This document shows, piece by piece, positions 22,911 to 26,859 of a stretch of DNA of 26,859 nt. The notes beneath the pieces were generated by a model. It ran no database searches, was not told the origin of the DNA, and saw only the letters and a program-made list of their open reading frames with translations. Within the stretch, counting starts at the first letter, position 1, and every line of letters begins with the position of its first letter. The translations under genes and the position numbers were made by a program. Source of the stretch: UBA668 sp046086305 (lineage in GTDB: Bacteria > Actinomycetota > Acidimicrobiia > Acidimicrobiales > Ilumatobacteraceae); assembly GCA_046086305.1 (NCBI GenBank), contig JBJSXI010000022.1:1-26859 (forward strand), written 5' to 3'.

Positions 22911-24161
22911 TCAGCGACTCTCGCCCGACCGGAACGAACGACCGGCGTGGGCGGGTGGGCGGAGCCGTTGACTGGCCGTGGCGAGCACGATGATCGTCAG
23001 CAGGTACGGCACTGCCTTGGTGAGGGGCTCGGGCACCTCTTCGACGAACGCGAACGCGACACCGAACAGCACCGCGAAGGAGGCGGATGCGATGAACGCA
23101 CCGATGCGTCGGCGGAGCACCGTGATCACAGCGATGGCCGTGGCGATGATCGCGAAGAAGAGGAACAGCTTGGGGAGCGCGTCTCGCGCGACCAACTGGA
23201 GTGCATCACCGAATCCGAAGAGTGCGGCACCGCCGAGGACACCACTCGGCCGCCAGTTCCCGAAGATCATCGTCGCCAGGCCGATGTAGCCGCGGCTCGC
23301 GGTCTGTCCCTCGCGGTAGTACGAGGAGAACACGACTGCGAGGTAGGCGCCGCCGAGTCCGGCGAAGCCGCCGCTGATGGCGAGTGCCGTGTAGCGAAGG
23401 GGTACGACGCGCACCCCGAGAGTCTCGGCGGCCGCCGGGGCCTCACCCGACGAACGCACCCGCAGACCGAAGCGGGTGCGCCAGAGGATCCAGAACGTCG
23501 CCGGTACGAGCAGGAGGGCGATGATCGTCGCCCACGAGACGTCGTACACGAGACCGCGCAGCAGTCCCGCGGCGTCGCCGATCACGAACCAGTGGCGCTC
23601 TTCGAGCCAACCGAGGATGTCGGGGCTGCGCCAGTCGCCGAGGCGACCACCCGCGAGGAACGGCAGGGTGAGCCGGCCGATCCGGGAGATCTGTTGGGGC
23701 GATTGGCTGATCCCGCCGCCCTGTTCACCGACGAAGGCAAGTTCGCTGAGATAACGCATCGCGCCGAAGGCGAGGATGTTCAGCGCGACGCCCGAGATGA
23801 TGTGGTCGACGTTGAAGCGGACGACGGCGACGGCATGGATGAGCCCGCCGATCACTCCGCCGAGGATCCCGAACGCAAGGCCTGCCCAGGCGCCCCACTG
23901 CCACGCCGCGAACCCGCCGAACCACGTACCGAGGATCATCATTCCCTCGATGCCGATGTTCACGACACCCACGCGTTCGGCCCACAGACCGGCCAGACCG
24001 GCGAGGAGGATCGGCACGGTGAGGCGCAGCGTCGAGCCCATCGTGCCCGACGAGGTGAGGCTGTCGGTGTCGGTGATCGCTCTGACGAACGACAGCACGA
24101 GGAACAGAACGCCACCGACGAGGAGTGCCCGACGGGCCTTGGTCCGCCACAGCGCGTTCAT
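22911..24161 (-). CDS. ABC nucleoside/sugar importer permease, NupQ-like
   Basis: A 416-residue inner-membrane permease of the BPD_transp_2 family used by BmpA-type nucleoside importers. About ten helices can be counted. The segment WAERVGVVNIGIEGMMILGTWFG-type motif near residues 60-82 and the cytosolic coupling stretch FGLRVRSSGEAPAAAETLGV match NupQ/YufQ proteins. It is longer than the 310-320 residues of B. subtilis YufQ because of a loop of about 65 residues between helices in the middle, ahead of the segment WATIIALLLVPATFWILW. Its ATG overlaps the stop of the partner permease (ATGA), making it the last visible gene of the importer operon. The tail is convergent with lat, 54 bases apart, with no strong terminator hairpin in that gap. 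Confidence 0.9.
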   Translation of the reverse strand: MNALWRTKARRALLVGGVLFLVLSFVRAITDTDSLTSSGTMGSTLRLTVPILLAGLAGLWAERVGVVNIGIEGMMILGTWFGGFAAWQWGAWAGLAFGILGGVIGGLIHAVAVVRFNVDHIISGVALNILAFGAMRYLSELAFVGEQGGGISQSPQQISRIGRLTLPFLAGGRLGDWRSPDILGWLEERHWFVIGDAAGLLRGLVYDVSWATIIALLLVPATFWILWRTRFGLRVRSSGEAPAAAETLGVRVVPLRYTALAISGGFAGLGGAYLAVVFSSYYREGQTASRGYIGLATMIFGNWRPSGVLGGAALFGFGDALQLVARDALPKLFLFFAIIATAIAVITVLRRRIGAFIASASFAVLFGVAFAFVEEVPEPLTKAVPYLLTIIVLATASQRLRPPAHAGRSFRSGESR

Positions 24162-25288
24162 GCCGACACCGCCTCGGCGCCATCGAGCTGCAGAGAACGT
24201 GCTGCTCGTTCGGTGGTTCGCCGCGAGTACCACCGGCCGACCGCCTCGTTGACGATCACCACACTGAGCAGGGTGATCCCCTGGATGACCCGCACGATCG
24301 ACGACGGGATGCCCTCGAGCTGCAGTGGTCCACCCACGGCGTCGAGGAATCCGTAGAGCAGGGCGGCGACGACGATGCCGATCGGGTGATTCCGACCGAG
24401 CAGCGCGACCGCGATGCCGGTGAAGCCGTAGCCACTCGGCCGGGTCGTCCCGTAGGCGTATCCCTCACCGAGCAGGTAGGGCAGTCCGGCGAGCCCGGCG
24501 ACGGCACCCGAGATGAGCATCGACAGGGCGATCATCCGCGAGGCGCTGATCCCGGCGGTCTGTGCCGCGGCCGCATTGAGGCCCGAGGCCCGCAGGCGGA
24601 ACCCGAACCGTGTGCGGTAGACGAGTACCCAGAATCCGGCAGCGACGAGCAGCGACACGATGACGAAGCCGTTCATGCGGCCGGCAACGAGATCGGGCAT
24701 CCAGGCCGACTCGGGAAGCTTCTCGGTGCGCACGTCGAGCGTGCCCGAGCCCGAGTCGAAGCGGAAGAACTCGTTGAACAGCCAATCGAGCACCTGCAGG
24801 GCGAGCGCATTGAGCATGATCGTGCTGATCACCTCGTTCACACCGCGCTTCACCTTCAGGTATGCCGCGATGCCCGCCCAGCAGGCGCCGGCGAATGCGC
24901 CGACGAGGAGGCAGAACACGACGTGCAGCGGGGCTGGCAGGTTCACCTGCGCGCCGATGACCGCCGCCCAGAACATGCCGACCAGGAACTGGCCCTCCAC
25001 ACCGATGTTGAACAGGTTCATCTTGAACCCGATCGCGACGGCGACGGCAGCGATGATGAACGGCGTCGCGCGCTCGACCGTCTCGTACAGCTTGGTCGAG
25101 TTCGTCCCGACCTCGAGCATCTTGGCGTAGGCGTCGAAGGGGTTCTTCCCTGTGATCGCGAGGAGCACACCGGAGATCGCGAAGGCGATGAGGACCGCAC
25201 CGACCGAACTGGCGAAGGTGACGATGACCCGTTCGGTGCTCCGCTCAGACGATGTCGGGTTGACGATGCGCTGCAGGATCCGATTCAT
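24158..25288 (-). CDS. ABC nucleoside/sugar importer permease, NupP-like
   Basis: A 376-residue permease of the same family, paired with the NupQ-like protein to form the heterodimeric channel. It has about nine to ten helices; the TPFIIAAVAVAIGFKMNLFNIGVEGQFLVG stretch (split here: helix near 75-88, then NLFNIGVEGQ near 90-99) and the coupling region FGFRLRASGLNAAAAQTAGI are typical of NupP/YufP. The N-terminal 18 residues are polar and cytosolic. Start ATG at 25288 overlaps the ATPase stop, and its own stop overlaps the next permease start, both as ATGA, so the three proteins should be made in step. The context of add, upp and a nucleoside kinase favours nucleosides over simple sugars as cargo. 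Confidence 0.92.
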   Translation of the reverse strand: MNRILQRIVNPTSSERSTERVIVTFASSVGAVLIAFAISGVLLAITGKNPFDAYAKMLEVGTNSTKLYETVERATPFIIAAVAVAIGFKMNLFNIGVEGQFLVGMFWAAVIGAQVNLPAPLHVVFCLLVGAFAGACWAGIAAYLKVKRGVNEVISTIMLNALALQVLDWLFNEFFRFDSGSGTLDVRTEKLPESAWMPDLVAGRMNGFVIVSLLVAAGFWVLVYRTRFGFRLRASGLNAAAAQTAGISASRMIALSMLISGAVAGLAGLPYLLGEGYAYGTTRPSGYGFTGIAVALLGRNHPIGIVVAALLYGFLDAVGGPLQLEGIPSSIVRVIQGITLLSVVIVNEAVGRWYSRRTTERAARSLQLDGAEAVSA

Positions 25289-26796
25289 CGGCCGGCGCCT
25301 CCGGTCATGTAGGTGCCGAGGAGCTCAGGGGTGGCTTCGGCGGGTGACAGCTCTGCATTGATCCGTCCGTCGAACATCACGACGATGCGGTCCGACAGGG
25401 CGAGGAGTTCCTCGAGGTCGGCCGTGACGAGCAGGACGGCGAGCCCGGCATCGCGCTCGCGGCGAAGTTCGGCCCAGATCGAGGCCTGGGCGCCGACGTC
25501 GATCCCGCGTGTCGGGTGGGCGGCGATGAGCACCTTGGGTGAGCTGCTCAACTCGCGGCCCACGAGGAGCTTCTGCTGGTTGCCGCCCGAGAGGGCGTAG
25601 ACGGGAACGGTTTCGCCGGGGGTGCGCACACCGAAGCGTTCGATGACGTCGACCGTGGCGGCGCGTACGGCCGCCGCCTTGACGAACGGTCCGGAGTTGA
25701 ACCCCACTTCGTCGTCGCGGGTGAGCAGGACGTTCTCCCACAGCGGTGCGTCGAGCATCAGCCCCTCGTGCTGTCGATCGAACGGGATGTAGCTCAGGGC
25801 ACGGTTGAACCGCTCGCGCGTCGTGAGGTGCGTGACGTCGTCGCCGTCGAGTTCGACCGTGCCGGTCACCTCGACGAGGCCGAGGATCGCGCGGCACAAC
25901 TCGAACTGCCCATTGCCCTCGACACCGGCGACGCCGAGGATCTCACCGGCGTGCACGGCGAGGTCGACATGGTCGACGAGCGGTCGGCGACCGGGTGCGG
26001 CGACTGTGAGGTCGCTGACACGCAGGGCCACCCGTTCGCTCATCGCGCCGTGGCGCGGTTCGGGGGCGGGGAGGCTGGTGCCGACCATCAGCTCGCCGAG
26101 CCGGGCTCGGTCGACCTCGTGTGGCGACACATGGGCCACGGTGGTGCCCGCACGCATCACGGTGATCTCGTCGCTCACCTCGAGCACTTCATCGAGCTTG
26201 TGGGAGATGAAGATCACGGTCGCGCCCTCGGCGACGAGGCGGCGGAGATTGGAGAACAACTCGTCCACCTCTTGGGGGACGAGGACGGCGGTCGGCTCGT
26301 CGAGGATCAGGATCCGGGCGCCCCGGTAGAGCACCTTGAGGATCTCGACTCGTTGGCGCTGGCCGACCCCGAGATCACCGACGAGTGTGTCGACGTCGAC
26401 GGCGATGCCGGCCGATTGGGCGATGCCGACAAGGCGGCGCCGTGCCTCGGCGAGGTCGAGCCGACCGTGCGACGTGGGCTCGGCACCGAGGACGACGTTC
26501 TCGAGTACCGAGAGGTTGTCGGCGAGCATGAAGTGCTGGTGCACCATGCCGATCCCGGTGGCGATCGCATCACTCGGCGAACGGAAGTGCTGCTCGGTGC
26601 CGTCGACGAGCACCTGGCCACTGTCGGGTCGCTGCATGCCGTACAGCGTCTTCATCAGCGTCGACTTGCCGGCCCCGTTCTCGCCGACCACGGCATGGAT
26701 CGTCGCGGGTCGAACGGCCAGGTCGACATCGTGGTTGGCGATCACGCCAGGGAAGCGCTTCTCGATGCCGATCAATTGCACGGCGTACTCGCTCAC
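25285..26796 (-). CDS. ABC nucleoside/sugar importer ATPase with two nucleotide-binding domains, NupO-like
   Basis: A 503-residue tandem ATPase. Domain 1 is canonical: GENGAGKST (38-46), MVHQHF Q-loop (84-89), signature LGVGQRQRVEI (142-152), Walker B ILILDEP (162-168) and SHK (198-200). Domain 2 is degenerate in the family way: Walker A reads GVEGNGQFEL (291-300), without GKS/T, while its signature LSGGNQQK (402-409) is intact and its Walker B region VLIAAHPTRGID has His where the catalytic Glu would be (Gln in most NupO/YufO proteins I recall). Only one ATP site is therefore fully competent. Start GTG at 26796 has an AAGGGGG ribosome site a few bases upstream. A BmpA-like lipoprotein gene would be expected just beyond the right edge. 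Confidence 0.94.
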   Translation of the reverse strand: MSEYAVQLIGIEKRFPGVIANHDVDLAVRPATIHAVVGENGAGKSTLMKTLYGMQRPDSGQVLVDGTEQHFRSPSDAIATGIGMVHQHFMLADNLSVLENVVLGAEPTSHGRLDLAEARRRLVGIAQSAGIAVDVDTLVGDLGVGQRQRVEILKVLYRGARILILDEPTAVLVPQEVDELFSNLRRLVAEGATVIFISHKLDEVLEVSDEITVMRAGTTVAHVSPHEVDRARLGELMVGTSLPAPEPRHGAMSERVALRVSDLTVAAPGRRPLVDHVDLAVHAGEILGVAGVEGNGQFELCRAILGLVEVTGTVELDGDDVTHLTTRERFNRALSYIPFDRQHEGLMLDAPLWENVLLTRDDEVGFNSGPFVKAAAVRAATVDVIERFGVRTPGETVPVYALSGGNQQKLLVGRELSSSPKVLIAAHPTRGIDVGAQASIWAELRRERDAGLAVLLVTADLEELLALSDRIVVMFDGRINAELSPAEATPELLGTYMTGGAGR

Positions 26797-26830
26797 GATG
26801 CCCCCTTCGCGCGACGGTCCCGTTCTCGCA

Positions 26831-26859
26831 GAGCGCCCGGGGTGGTTCCCCGGGCGCTC
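26831..26859. terminator. Perfect 12-bp hairpin upstream of the importer ATPase
   Basis: GAGCGCCCGGGG (26831-26842) pairs exactly with CCCCGGGCGCTC (26848-26859) across a five-base loop, ending at the right edge; the stem may extend further. It lies 34 bases before the ATPase GTG. No T run follows on either strand. It could be the terminator of an upstream gene or, if the binding-protein gene lies just outside, an intra-operon hairpin that protects or partly terminates that message. Confidence 0.6.

Noticed and set aside
1..26859. CRISPR array, prophage, transposon or integrative element
   Set aside because: No regularly spaced repeats, no transposase, integrase or phage structural gene, no terminal repeats, and composition is even across the window.

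Overview
The window is about two-thirds G+C, densely coded on both strands, and contains 22 protein genes (one cut by the left edge) and one tRNA. The gene content points to a high-GC Actinomycetota chromosome: an L-lysine 6-aminotransferase, a membrane protein resembling the mycobacterial/corynebacterial GlpR family, an F420/PPOX-type flavoprotein start, a mycobacteria-like nucleoside-salvage neighbourhood, and promoters of the TANNNT type placed directly before start codons. Acidimicrobiia is my best guess, but nothing in the sequence settles the class. I see no phage, IS, plasmid or CRISPR signature, and no gene-free stretch exceeds 300 bases; the longest gaps are under 100 bases and are described as regulatory features where they hold something.

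Left part (1-6.5 kb): the start of a PPOX-family gene (-), moaC (+), a GlpR-like three-helix membrane protein (+), tRNA-Ala(CGC) with a strong hairpin behind it, a NylB-like serine hydrolase (+), and a full-length HrpA-type DEAH RNA helicase (-) that overlaps the hydrolase tail-to-tail.

Middle (6.5-14.7 kb): a two-domain fasciclin lipoprotein (-) diverging from a kynurenine-formamidase-like hydrolase (+), with a DosR/DevR-box-like palindrome between them. Next come a class-C beta-lactamase-fold serine hydrolase (-), a fatty acyl-CoA synthetase followed by a nitroreductase (+), and an M1 aminopeptidase (-).

Right part (14.7-26.9 kb): mostly nucleoside salvage. An adenosine-kinase-like PfkB enzyme and a phosphohexomutase-family enzyme are ATGA-coupled (+), followed by a secreted SGNH hydrolase (+). 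On the minus strand a PHYHD1-like Fe(II)/2-oxoglutarate dioxygenase is ATGA-coupled to adenosine deaminase, followed 18 bases later by uracil phosphoribosyltransferase. Between this operon and a minus-strand BmpA/NupOPQ-type nucleoside ABC importer (ATPase and two permeases, all ATGA-coupled) lie queF and lat (+). Together the importer, deaminase, kinase, mutase and phosphoribosyltransferase form a coherent uptake-and-salvage route; the dioxygenase at the head of the add-upp operon is the unexpected partner.

The most general pattern is that ten of the eighteen protein starts that do not overlap a preceding gene carry a TANNNT hexamer 6-8 bases before the start codon, which implies leaderless transcription. 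Two of these hexamers reuse the TAG stop codon of the preceding gene.
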